The position numbers were made by a program, and so were the translations under genes. Positions 25,353 through 36,384 of a stretch of 64,000 nt of DNA are shown here, one piece after another. Source of the stretch: Combretum micranthum (taxonomy: Eukaryota; Streptophyta; Magnoliopsida; Myrtales; Combretaceae); the NCBI GenBank assembly GCA_024138025.1, contig JAMXBD010000055.1, forward strand, positions 1,922,001-1,986,000, given 5' to 3'. Position 1 is the stretch's first letter, and every line of letters begins with the position of its first letter. The notes beneath the pieces are model-generated. The model had not been told where the DNA came from. It searched no databases and saw only the letters and a list, made by a program, of their open reading frames with translations.

Positions 25353-26043
25353 CTAAGGCTGATATGATGTGTTTAGGAGTCGTGTAATATTTAGTGCTCT
25401 CATCTATGGTTACTTGATCACAGGAAGAGATTGCTAAGTTGCAATCTTTGGTTTAGTCTGTTGCTGAATCCGTGAAGTCCATCCAGGTAGACATCGGCAT
25501 GGTTTGAGTCGGTTTTGGACCGAACCAGAACCGCCAGTTCACCCTTCCATGAAACCATCGGTTCTTGTGGTTCCAATTCCGGTTCCACGCGAACCATGAA
25601 CCAGTTTTTTTTTTTAAATTAACCGAAAAATGAAAAAAAAATCCCTAAAATCAACAAAAGCAATTACAACTTATTTATACCCAAAATAAACATTTAAAAT
25701 TTTTCTAAATAAAATATAATGGTTAGCAAAAAATAAACACAATTATGGAACACATAGTAGTTGATTAACATACAGGCAAACGATGACGAGTAAATTTCAT
25801 TGCATTAGACATTACATATTACCTTCACAACAACATGAACACATTATGCAGCCGTTCTTGATTCTAAATTAAGCAATGGGACACTTGAGGTGAACACAAA
25901 TACGCGGCCATTCTAACAACTAATATTTGTAACTTCTTGTACCAGAAACAATTAAGTTTAGACTTCAGTTCCCAACTCATTTCAAAATGTTTGTCAATAA
26001 AGTGGGCTAAGGTTAGTTTTACAAGACTCCATAAATCCCATTT
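25353..26043. other. Intergenic DNA with a GAACC/GGTTC-rich stretch
   Basis: The 25485-25615 stretch is dense in GGTTC and GAACC motifs and starts ACATCGGCATGGTTTG, which resembles a hAT-type element end. No matching right terminus was found in the window. The rest is AT-rich and uninformative. Confidence 0.35.
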
Positions 26044-26347
26044 ACTTTTGAAAAGATAAATGTCATGAATGGTACATAAATTTTGATAAAATATATAATT
26101 AAGAATTTAAACTTTTAAATTGATCAATTTAGTACCTAAACTCTAAAATTATTTAATTTAATACCTAAAAAAACTTTTTGTATATGCTAATTAATAACAC
26201 GAGGGTACTGTGGACGAGCACGAAAAGTTTTTTTCTTTATACTAAATTAATCAATTTTGAGAATTAATTACTAAATTGATCAATTTTAAAGTTTAGATAC
26301 CTAACTATATATTTTGTCACTGTGACATTAACCCTTTTTTCAAAAGA
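26044..26347. mobile_element. Fold-back MITE-like element
   Basis: The left arm (CTTTTGAAAAGATAAATGTC, then AAATTGATCAATTTAGTA) is mirrored on the right (GACATTAACCCTTTTTTC, then TACTAAATTGATCAATTT). The arms cover most of the element around a short centre near 26200-26230. No clear TSD was identified. Confidence 0.55.
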
Positions 26348-26558
26348 ATTATATTCATTTTGGCATATTTGAAGCTTGAGTTTGATTGAAAGCTATCAAT
26401 AACATAATTTTGATTTGGGCACAATTAAATCCATGAACTTGTCGAATTGGATAATTGAAACCTCCAGCTGATTTAGATAAGTTTAAATGAATAGCTCAAA
26501 CTTGAATTTATTGTAGAAAGTCCAAGAGTTATTGTAGGAGAAAATCCAAGAGTTATTG
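26348..26558. other. Short intergenic stretch before the gypsy pol fragment
   Basis: No feature except a 22-bp near-tandem duplication of TCCAAGAGTTATTGTAG at about 26520-26560, immediately before RT homology begins. This may mark the truncation junction. Confidence 0.4.
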
Positions 26559-29074
26559 TAGAAAGGGTTTATCAAAGACAATATGATTCCTTGTGTCGTG
26601 CTTGCTCTAGTAACTCCAAAGAAAGATGGTATCTAGAGAATATATGTTGATAGCAAGGCTATCAACAAGATAACCATTGGTTATAAATTCCCAATTCCTC
26701 GCTTAGAAGACATGTTAAACAGGTTGAGTGGGGCAATGGTGTTTTCGAAGGTTGACCTGAGGAGTGGATATCACCAGATCATAATCAAGAATAGGAATGA
26801 GTGGAAGACTGCATTCAAGACGAAGGAGGGGTTGTATGAGTGGTTAATGATGCCATTTGGTCTTAGCAACATGCCTAGTACTTTCATGCATTTTATGAAT
26901 CGAGTATTTAAACCATTTATTGGTAGATTTGTAGTAGTTTACTTTGATAACATATTAGTGTATAAAAATCTAAAAATCAGCATATAGATCATTTGATGAG
27001 TGTACTGACTGTGTTGAAAGAGAATAAATTGTATGCTAATTTGGGGAAGTGCATTTTTATGTAAAAAAGACTTTGTTTTGGGGATTTATTATGAGTAATG
27101 AGGGAATTACTGTTGATGATGAGAGGATGAGAGCTATTAGAGAATAGCCTATTCTAAAGATAGTGACCGGGTTGAGAGGTTTTATGGGGTTAGCTAGTTT
27201 CTACAGGAGGTTCATTAGACACTTCAGTACCGTTGTTGCTCCTTTAACTGAATGTCTGAAGAATGGAAAGTTTTAGTGGGGAGATGTGGTTAAGACTAGT
27301 TTCATTGTATTGAAAGAGAAGCTATGTAGTACTCTTGTATTGGCACTTCATAATTTTGACAAACTCTTTGAAGTTGATTATGATGCCAATGAAGTGGGAA
27401 TTGGTGTTGTGTTATCTCAAGAGAAGAGGTCAGTTGCTTATTATAGTCAGAAGTTGTGTGAAGCTAGGAGTAGCTGGTCGACTTATGATAAAGAATTCTA
27501 CCATATAGTGAGAGCACTAAGAGTATGGGACCATTACTTAGTAGGGAAGGAATTTATTTTGTATTTTGACTATGGAGCTTTGAAACATCTGAGTAGTCAA
27601 ACGAAGATTAGAAAGGATATGCATGTTCAGTGGATCCAATTTTTGCAGAGATTTCCATTTAATTTGATGCATAAATCTGGAGTACATAATAAGGTAGCTA
27701 AGGCCTTGAGCAGGAAGGTTGATTTGTTAGTCACCATGGGTACTGAGATTGTGGGATTTGAACAGTTGAAGAGGTTGTATGCTGATGATGTTGACTTTAC
27801 AGATATATAGCAGAAGTGTACTACAAAAGAACCTTGTGGTGATTATCACATCCTTGAGGGTTATCAGATAAAAGGGAATTAGTTATGAAATCCTGAGTTG
27901 TCTCTAAGGCAGAAGTTGATTAGAGACCTACATGGGGGAGGATTAGCAAGGCATTTGGGGTGAGATAAGAACATTGTTGTAGTAGCTGATAAGTATTATT
28001 GACCTTAGCTAAGGAGGGATGTCAGTAGGATTGTCCAGAGGCATTATATTTGTCAGACTTCCAAGGTGCAATCTTAAAATGTTGGCTTGTATACTCTATT
28101 GCTAGTTCCTAAGAATATTTGGGAGGATCTATCCATGGACTTTGTGCTAGGGTGCCTCATACCCAACGAGGTTCTGACTCAGTTTTTGTAGCTATTGACA
28201 GGTTCTTCAAGATAGCTCATTTTATTCCTTACAAGAAGACAGTAGATGATCAAGTCATTACCAAGCTATTTTTTAAAGAAGTTATGCGTTTACTTGGAGT
28301 TCCTAAGTCTATCACATCAGACAGAGATAGCAAGTTCCTTAGATATTTCTAGAAGATGTTTTGGTACATGTTTGATTCATCACTAAATTACAGTAATGCA
28401 GCTCACCCTTAGTCTGATAGGCGGATAAAGGTGACCAACAGGACACTTGGAAATCTGATCAAGAGTACATGTGAAGAGAAGCCGAAGTAGTGGGATGTTG
28501 CTCTGGCTCAAGCTGAATTTACCTACAATAGTTCTATCCACAGAACAACAGGGTAGTCTCCATTTTTTGTGATATATACGAAGGTTCCACAACATGCCCT
28601 AAACTTAATCAAGCTTCCCAAGGGTTATAAATTTAGTGCAGCAGTGAAGAAGTTAAAGACTTGGTAGAATAAGATATCTGAGGTACAAGAGAAGATAGAC
28701 TAGTCTAAAGCCAAGTACAAGGCAATAGCAGTAAATATCGCAAGAAACTAGTATTTTAAGCGGGTCACCAAGTGATGGTGTTTCTACAAAGGGAACGATT
28801 TCCAGTTAGGAAATACAACAAGTTGCAACCAAAGAAATATGGTCCATACCAAGTTTTGCATAAGACTAACAACAATGCTTATGTGATTGGATTTCCCGAT
28901 AGCATTGGTATATCGAAGACCTTCAATGTTGCTGATTTATTCCCATTCCATCTGAACGGCTCACCATTGTATCCAAACGAGAACTTGGGATCGAGTTCTT
29001 TGCAGGTAGGAGAGAATGATGCAGAGGACATAGCTAATATACTTTTGAAGAAGTTAGAGTCATCAAAGAAATAG
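26559..29074 (+). pseudogene. Ty3/gypsy (chromovirus-like) pol: RT, RNase H, integrase
   Basis: Domains in order: reverse transcriptase (26559-27060; [13 protein letters not shown] at 26745, MPFGLSN at 26848), RNase H (27330-27720; FEVDYDANEVGIGVVLSQ, then YDKEF), integrase zinc-binding part (27900-28060) and core (28120-28600; [21 protein letters not shown]). The C-terminal part (28772-29074) has ERFPVRKYNKLQPKKYGPYQV and FNVADL. Gag and protease are absent, so the copy is 5'-truncated. The RT active site YFDD reads YFDN, and the third integrase catalytic acidic residue reads Lys. About a dozen stops occur, mostly at expected Trp or Gln codons. The order RT-RH-IN places it in Ty3/gypsy; the NADL-type tail suggests a chromovirus lineage, less certainly. 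Confidence 0.9.
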
Positions 29075-29103
29075 AGGAGAAGATTGAAGAATTAAAGGAA
29101 GGC

Positions 29104-29528
29104 TGTCGACCTTGTTGCTTATTCGTACGCCGGCTTGTATGCTATCGGCGTTAGGGTAAAGGCTGTGGGCCTTGAAGATGTGCACCACCAGCCTTGGGCC
29201 GGCCTTCAAAGTATCCCGAGAGCAAATCTTTAAAGCTTGCTCCAAAGTCACCAGCCTTTATATTTAAGCTGCTGGCCTTCAACATTTAGGCCGCTAGCTT
29301 TGTGCTAGCCTTCATTTAACTGACTTACTTTTTTGTTAATTAATTTTAGAGTTTTATGTAATAGTATATATAGCCATGATTCTATCTTCATTATCAAAAC
29401 ATCATTTTTACATATTGAAAACCCTATTTTGAGAGCTCTTTCTTAATAATGTTTCAACCTTTGCTATCTTTGATTTTTTGAAATCATCCGATGTGATTGA
29501 TTTCGTGTTTTACGCTTTCTGCGTTACA
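29104..29528 (+). repeat. Probable 3' LTR of the gypsy pol fragment
   Basis: It starts TGTCGACC just after a purine-rich tract (GAATTAAAGGAAGG), contains TATATATAG near 29365 and ends GCGTTACA. It has the right position, TG..CA ends and a promoter-like motif, but no 5' partner in the window confirms it. Confidence 0.5.
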
Positions 29529-29781
29529 TCACCCGATCATCCTTTTTTGTTCAGAAACTAGCACCTCACCTCACTACTCTAGGGGAAAGAAGAATATAAC
29601 AAAAAAGAAGTGAACCTCACCTTCCCCATCAATGGCGAAATATTATTGCATGGAGCTTTCTCTACAATTGATCAGTCGCAAGTCCCAATACTCCAATTGA
29701 ATTCAAGCTAGTGGATTTGGTCAGTCCAAACCAGGACTTACCGAGCAAGGATGATAAAATTCTATACAATATTGAGAAAAA
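29529..29781. other. Unassigned flank between the gypsy LTR and the solo LTR
   Basis: No gene or repeat recognised in about 250 bp. Confidence 0.4.
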
Positions 29782-30354
29782 TGTTTTGTAATACCCTTGA
29801 TTTTACATAACCCGGTTATAATAAATATATAAAAATAAAATGTAGAATCATAAAAGAACCATAACAAAAATATTAGAAATCACTCCAAATTTTTCGCGAT
29901 TTAAATTTTTAAGTATGAACAAACTAGAATAAAGAATCTTTATCACTAAGACTATAAAAGTTCATAATAAAGAATAAAGAAAACTATTTAATAATTACGA
30001 ACTTAAGTTTTAATGTAAAATATATATATATATATTTATATATATTAAAACATTCAAGTTAAATAATTCTGAGTCTATAAAAACTAAAAGTCTGATCTAA
30101 TCCAGTAATTTATAATTAGTAAAAAGAACTGAGTAACAAATACAAAATTAAAACTAAATTCCTAATCTAATAAAAAGCCTAGAATAAATTTATAAATAGA
30201 AATGATTTCATATGTAATTTCAAATCTTAAAGATTTATAATAAAGTCGAATTAAGGGCAATATAATTATTAATTTATCAAAATACCACGAAACGAAACTT
30301 TTAAACAAATAAAATATAATTTAGGATAGCAGGCATAAAAACATAAAAGTAAAA

Positions 30355-31280
30355 GTATTAAACTAAAGATTCTATGTGTACAGTCATATTCAAAATATTT
30401 AATATCGTTAATATGTAAATTTTTATCCAAAAATATTATCAAATTAGTATTTATCATACGTGTCATTTAGATCCACAAAATTAATTTTTTTTTACCAATT
30501 TATATTTTCCCCCACTCCTTACATATTTATTGGTTATAAATTTATCATCTTCTTTTTATTTATATATTTTTATATATCCTAACTAACTTCCATTTTTTTT
30601 CCTTTGTTTTAGTTTAGTTTCGTATTACGTATGAGTTGTTTTGGAATTCAACTCCTCTGGACGCGGTTAAGATCTAAGAAAAAGCGAAAATTCAAACACA
30701 TATATAGATATCTTTAATAGAAATTCTATGTATGCCATAGTATTCATAATATTTAATAAGGAGAATATGGAAATTTTCATCTAAAAATATCACCGAATCA
30801 GTATTTAACATACGTATTACTTAAATCCGTAAAATTAATTTTTTTTCATAAATTTATATTTTTCTCACTCCTTACATCTTTATTAGTTATAAATTTATCA
30901 TCTTCTTTTTATTTTTATATTTTTATACATCCTAACTAACTTGCATTTTTCCTTTGTTTTGGTTTTATTACGTATTACGTGATTTGCTTTCAAAATTTGA
31001 ATTCTCCCTGGACGCGTACAAATCCTCAACGAAAAGCGAAAAATCAAGCATATATATACATGTGTTTAATAGAAATTCTATGTATACCACAGTGTTTAGA
31101 ATATTTAATAAGGCGAATATGGAACTTCTCATCTAAAAATATTACTAAATCAGTATTTAACATACGTATCACTTAAACCCACAAAATTGATTTTTTTCAC
31201 AAATTTATATTCTACTCCTTCCTTATACGGTTATAAATTCATTATCTTATCTTTATATTTTATTTATATATATCCTAAAC
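30355..31280. repeat. Tandem repeat inside the solo LTR, ~355 bp unit, ~2.6 copies
   Basis: Landmarks such as AAATTCTATGTATNCC, CTAAAAATAT, AGTATTTAACATACGT, CTCCTTACAT and GGACGCG...AAAGCGAAAA recur at about 355-bp spacing from 30360, 30720 and 31071. Confidence 0.8.
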
Positions 31281-31930
31281 CTAAAATAATTATCAACTAA
31301 CTAATATATATATTATATATATATAATACAACTTGCAGGAGACGTTCTTGTTTCATTTTAAGGGCTGTGATCTTCTCAAAGTTGATGAGCCGAAACTTCT
31401 ACAATTATTTGCACCAAAGTCAATATAAATCTAATCCTAAGCCAATATAAACATGCCAAATCACCCACCAATTAATGACAATAAAACAAGCTGATCAAAC
31501 AGCAACAAATGCAAACAATTCATTCAAATATGAAGGAGAAACACGGCCGATTATTACGTTTTGTTTATATATATATATACATACTAAGGACCTTAGAAGA
31601 AGGAGCAAACGGACTTCAAACCGTCTCAAATTTTCCAGAATTCATCTACATCTTATTAGGAATAGAACCAACTCAGAAACCGATTTTTAAACGCTCATAT
31701 CCACCCCGTTCAAAAATTCGAACAAAAACTGGGAAAAACGTTCCAAAACAAGCTTGAGGTAAGTCAGTCTCATTCCGCGAGTTTTGATGTTTTTAGTTGT
31801 TATATGTATATAAATATCATGTATAAATGCTTAGAAATGAATTAGAATGAATTTATGTGTGTAAAACAATGGAAAATCGGATCAAAACCAAGGTTGAAGA
31901 CGATGAACAATGCTTCCCCATGAGCACATG

Positions 31931-32098
31931 CACGGTGTACGGGCGTACATAACCCGTATACCCTTGGCCAGCAACGGTGTACGGGCGAACATAACCCGTA
32001 TACCCTCGGCCAGCAACTTTGTACGGGCATACTTAACCCGTACACCCCTTAGCCAGCACGTTGTACGGGCGTACTTAACCCCGTGTACCCTTTGGCCA
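31931..32098. repeat. Four-copy 42-43 bp tandem repeat inside the solo LTR
   Basis: The unit starts GTGTACGGGCGTACATAACC and continues CGTATACCCTTGGCCAGCAA. Copies begin near 31934, 31976, 32018 and 32060. GC-rich against an AT-rich background; itself partly palindromic (GTACGGG / CCCGTAC). Confidence 0.92.
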
Positions 32099-32579
32099 AA
32101 GAAAAGAAAAATGAAACTAAGTATATATAATTATATAATAAATAATAATTTAAATGATTTTAGAATGTTTATTCTTTTTCCTGCATTTATTTATTTATTT
32201 TTCTGGAATAGTAATAGTAATATTATAATACAATAATATTAAACCCGAAATTTATTATTTATTTAAATTTAAAAATAAAATTATTTTTCTGACTTTATTA
32301 AATATAGGATATTTAAATATTTAATCTATTATTAATCTAAAAAGAATTTTCTTTAGAAATATAAATTACCTTGTTAAAGTAATTTCCGCATAATAAATTT
32401 CTAATTATTAATATCCTTAATATTATTAAAAGAATTTTTAGAATTTCGAAAATATTATTTTTGAAATAATAATAAATATGGATATAAGACTAAAATTACT
32501 TTAGTAATAATATTAATTAAAATATATAAGACAATTAGTATAATTCTTAATGTGATGGAATATAATCTATTTTCGGGAA

Positions 32580-32720
32580 TTTATCATTATTATTATTATT
32601 ATTATTATTACTATTATTATAATTGTATTATTATTATTGTTATCATTATTGTTATTGGTATTATTGATATTATAATTATTTTGGTGCTATTATTGATGAT
32701 AATTATTAATACTTATGAAA
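32580..32720. repeat. ATT microsatellite region
   Basis: An interrupted (TTA)n/(ATT)n run spans about 140 bp. The open frame across it (Tyr/Ile-rich) is a consequence of the repeat. Confidence 0.85.
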
Positions 32721-34392
32721 AGAGGAAAATAATTTTGAAAATAGTTATAATTAAGTTAATAAATTCTTTTATTAGTAAATATGTTTTCATAGTAAGATAT
32801 ATATATATATATATGTATAAATTATGAGTTAGTGAATACTAAGTATATATTAGCATATTTGTATATAAATAGATAACAATTAAAGATAAAGAGAAGCAAA
32901 ATGAAAATAAATAACAAATAATTATTTCTTACTATAAAGGTTAGAACCTTAAAAAGCCCTTAAAATAATAGAAACTTTATCAAATATAGAATATTTAGAT
33001 ATTCATAGGAATTCGATTAAATTAATAGATACCGTAATAATTAAGTTTAATTTAAAATTAGGTGATTAAAGTTAACACCCTTAATTTTAGGAAGACTTCT
33101 TTTACAGGAATCACCGTATAATAATAAAAATATGTTATTTCATTCCATAGGAATATAAATCGGTTCTCGGACTACCAGTAGCTTATTACAACAAGATAGC
33201 GAGGACCACAGGTGAGGGACTTTGACCTTATCATATTGTTTGTGCTTATAGTTAGTTGCATTGATAATAACATATCAAACTGAATTACATGTGGGTTTGG
33301 GTAAATTGCATGCTGCTTGGTGTATGTATGATTGCCAAAACATCTTATTATAATTAACAATTTCTTTGTATGATGACAATTGTATGGAGCATGTTGATGT
33401 TTGTCTGTAATTGTATTATCGTCCTGAACCTGACTAAAAACTATTGGTACCATAAAATGAAATGGGCATGCATCGCATATATTGCATATTTGCATCTCTA
33501 AAAGCGTAGTAGTCTATTACGTGTTGGCCATCCGGGACTCTGATAATGCTTGGTTGACCTAGGCTAAAGGCTATTAAATCAACGCAAGGTTACCTTTGTT
33601 CTATTGGTACCATAAGAACTAAGTGGTAAATGAAGGACGCCGCTTATGGTATTGCTTGGATGACTAATGCTTAGGGAGTTGCTAAAGGTATGTACATGGG
33701 ATGGTTTGTTAAGCTATCATATTAAAAGTGATAACCCTAATACGAGAAATCGTAGATTCCCCTGTATGCTTGGCTTCTTCTGGATAGACTAGGTACTACT
33801 GGTTCCTTCAACCCTGATGAGAGGGGTAAATCTCCATCCTGCTTTGGACTCCGGATTCTCCAGGCTTGTATTTGTTCATATGCTTGATTGTGGCATTACA
33901 TATGTTTGCTAAGTAAACTTGATTTCCATTGTTTGATATGTGGTCTGGTCAGGTCATCTCACTGAGCGTGTGGTTTTGCTCACCCTCCCACAGTCTTTGT
34001 GCAGGTAGAACGTTAGCTGGGATTGGGTTAAGTATGATTGAAGAGTGCTACATCAAAAGACCTTGTTGAAGATAGCTTCATAGATTATATTGGTCTCAAA
34101 GAACAAATTAGATAAATAGTATAATTGATTAAGATATTGTATTTTAAAGGTTTGACCTCAATTTCACTATTTGGTAGGGGATACCGATTCTTTGCGGTTT
34201 TGGCAAACTAAGGAAAATCGGAATCCTTAGTATTTATATAATATATTGGTATGACTACATTACATGTAACAATTATAAGATAGAGTCTTGTAATATCTGA
34301 CTTGCAAGACGGTTCTCATATTACGGGTGCACACGTGGAATGACGACTACAGGATGATACTACTAGGCCCTATTTTGGGGCGTGACATGTTT

Positions 34393-35041
34393 AGAAAAAG
34401 CACTTTCAATTTTTCACGATTTAAATATGTTGAACCCAACTAGTCTAACTAAAGTTCGGTAATTACAAATATGCTTAGAAGAACATTAGTGTATTAAAAC
34501 TAATTCCAACGCTAAATAAGATTACCATACGTGTAGGCAAATATAGCTAAACTTAAAAATGCACTCTTAAATTTTCCGTGATTTATAAACAATAGTATAT
34601 ACTTAAACAGTCAATAAATTTAAAGTGACTCATGGGATTTGTAATGCTATGTACATAACATTCTCTGTTTATGTGTAAACATATGATTCCTTCAAATATC
34701 TAATGTATGATCGTGCTGGTATAATAAACTACAATGAAATGCATCTTGTAACATAGAATACTTTCCATTAATTAAATGTGCGTGACATATCATGGGTTTC
34801 CCAATAACAAAAATTTCTTATCGGCCACGTCAAAATATAAACATTGTCTCTCTTCCTCAAGCTAACATCGTAAGAATACTAAATACGTACTTAAAAAATT
34901 TATAAACAAATTATGTATTGATAGTTTTCAAGTTAGGGATAACAGTACGAACGAAAATATCCCAGTCACGTCATAATTCATTACACCTTTAAATGCATTC
35001 AGGCTTATATTAGTCAATCAAGTATATTGTTATTAATATAT
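34393..35041. other. Intergenic DNA between solo LTR and CACTA element
   Basis: Short motifs like GCACTTTCAATTTTTCACGA and CACTCTTAAATTTTCCGTGA resemble CACTCCAAATTTTTCGCGAT near the start of the solo LTR. Old LTR scraps may lie here. No gene. Confidence 0.4.
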
Positions 35042-35056
35042 CACTAGATTAGAATT

Positions 35057-35506
35057 TCGCCTCAATAGTGCTATTGAGGCGAAAAATTCGCCTCAAAAAT
35101 TCGCCTGTGGAAGTCCGCCTTGTTAGGGCAAAGGAGGCGAATATCGCCTCACGTTTTAAACGTGAGGCGAAATTCGCTCATACAGGGATGAGAGGAGCCA
35201 CGTCGGCTAGTGAGGCGAAACTCGCCTCAATAGCCGTCGTGGCATGAGGCGAATTTCGCCTCATTTATAATTATATGAGGCGAAATTCGCCTCATACAAT
35301 CCTGGGAGCCACATTGGCTAGTGAGGCGAAATTCGCCTCACTAGCCGACGTGCCATGAGGCGAAATTCGCCTCATTATGATTACATGAGGCGAAATTCGC
35401 CTCATAAGCCACGTCGTCTAGTGAGGCGAGTTTCGCCTCACTAGCAGATGTGGCATGAGGCGAATTTCGCCTCATGTAATCATAATGAGGCGAATTTCGC
35501 CTCATC
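35057..35506. repeat. CACTA left subterminal array of the 19-bp palindrome
   Basis: About 12 copies of TGAGGCGAA(A/T)TTCGCCTCA or close variants begin near 35074, 35133, 35163, 35211, 35245, 35276, 35322, 35356, 35387, 35422, 35456 and 35487. Spacing is often about 30 bp. Copies nearest the terminus are the most degenerate. Spacers include GGCTAGTGAGG/CCTCACTAGCC and AGCCACGTCG, forming larger inverted repeats. By analogy with Spm these are probable binding sites for the element's own protein. Confidence 0.93.
35355..35505. repeat. Perfect 51-bp inverted repeat with palindromic loop
   Basis: Arm 35355-35405 is the exact reverse complement of 35455-35505. Each arm holds two 19-bp palindromes separated by TATGATTA. 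The 49-bp loop is itself near-palindromic (GCCACGTCGTCTAGTGAGGC / GCCTCACTAGCAGATGTGGC), so the whole 151 bp could form one hairpin. Confidence 0.92.
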
Positions 35507-36164
35507 CTCCAAATACACAGACCCGTCATTTTTAATAACATTTTGTAATTATTCATATATAATTTCAGAATTTATTTTATTAATATTTTAATTAAGATTT
35601 AATTATGAATATATTATTTCAGAATTTAAAAAAAATGCAACACATATTACAAAAATTATATAATTAATATTACAAATTTATTGTTATTAATATTTGACTT
35701 AAAATTTATTAATTAATTATATTTTTTCAGAATTTATAAATAATAAATACAAATTGTATGGAATTTAAAAAAATGTATAATATTAATATTACAATATATT
35801 TTATTTTACTTAAAATATTGTATGTAAGTTTGTTATCGCAAACATTTGAAATAATAAACGTATTATGATATAAAATATATTTATATTGATATAAATGTTA
35901 TAAAATAAAGGTAGAATATATCTAAAATTTGGAAAAATTGTAAAAAATTTGTAAATATTATACCTTATATTATATTTGATTTTAATATTGTTGAACTTGT
36001 AATGAGAAATAATAAAATCCTGCAAAAATAAATCCAAATAAATAGTTATAAATTAAATATAAAAATTAAGTAAATAAAAAAAAATTGAAGATGAATTACC
36101 GTAGTAGAGGAGCGAATGTGAGAGAGGGAAGAAAAATATGAGGGAGCAGAGGAGAGAAGGGGGG

Positions 36165-36172
36165 TATATATA
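36165..36172 (-). promoter_or_regulatory. TATA box next to the second palindrome cluster
   Basis: TATATATA lies on the minus strand about 17 bp downstream of the palindrome at 36190. A CT-rich leader follows, and TACG|GTAATTC and TTTTTGCAG could act as a first donor and acceptor (about 36102 and 36020). No coding sequence follows. Layout mirrors the promoter at 45939-45946. Confidence 0.55.
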
Positions 36173-36189
36173 GGCAGTGACTGGGCTGA

Positions 36190-36300
36190 TGAGGCGAATT
36201 TCGCCTCATATGTTAGAATCTGAGGGGAATTTCGCCTCATGAGTTGGGGAATGAGGCGAAATTCGCCTCAGATTTTAAAATGAGGGGAATTTCGCCTCAG
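36190..36300. repeat. Second palindrome cluster, four copies
   Basis: Copies begin near 36190, 36221, 36251 and 36282 at a regular ~30-bp pitch. Two have TGAGGGGAA instead of TGAGGCGAA in the left arm. A GC-rich flank (CCCGCCCGCGC, CCCGCGTCGTCCCGC) follows at 36318-36352. Confidence 0.9.
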
Positions 36301-36384
36301 AATGAAAAATTCCAAACTCCCGCCCGCGCTATTTTTCTCCCGCGTCGTCCCGCTAAAACTTTTACTCGTAAATTTCGCATATAT

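Larger units (their letters stand above)
29782..34392 (+). mobile_element. Solo LTR, 4601 bp, with TGTTT TSD
   Basis: The LTR runs 29787 (TGTAATACCC) to 34387 (GGGGCGTGACA) and is flanked by TGTTT at 29782-29786 and 34388-34392. No internal domain or partner LTR adjoins, so it is the product of LTR-LTR recombination. Its 3' end, reverse-complemented (TGTCACGCCCC...ACGTGTGCACCCGTAA), matches the start of the LARD LTRs. A block with GCGAGGACCACAGGTGAGGG (33199) matches CCTCACCTGTGGTCCTCGCT at 8995 in inverse orientation, so it belongs to a related family in opposite orientation. A TATATATATATA run near 31566 and a GAG|GTAAGT donor-like site near 31755 suggest the transcription start and leader. 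Confidence 0.88.

Noticed and set aside
25487..25615. hAT transposon end
   Set aside because: Only one possible terminus; no matching right end or 8-bp TSD could be found, so it is noted only within a flank entry.
32552..32827. 91-codon Tyr/Ile-rich frame
   Set aside because: Produced by the ATT microsatellite within the solo LTR.
35057..36300. Regular palindromic repeats at ~30-bp spacing resembling a CRISPR array
   Set aside because: The setting is a plant CACTA transposon with TNP2 genes. Spacers are themselves partly repeated and inverted, there are no cas genes, and the same unit sits at the other terminus.
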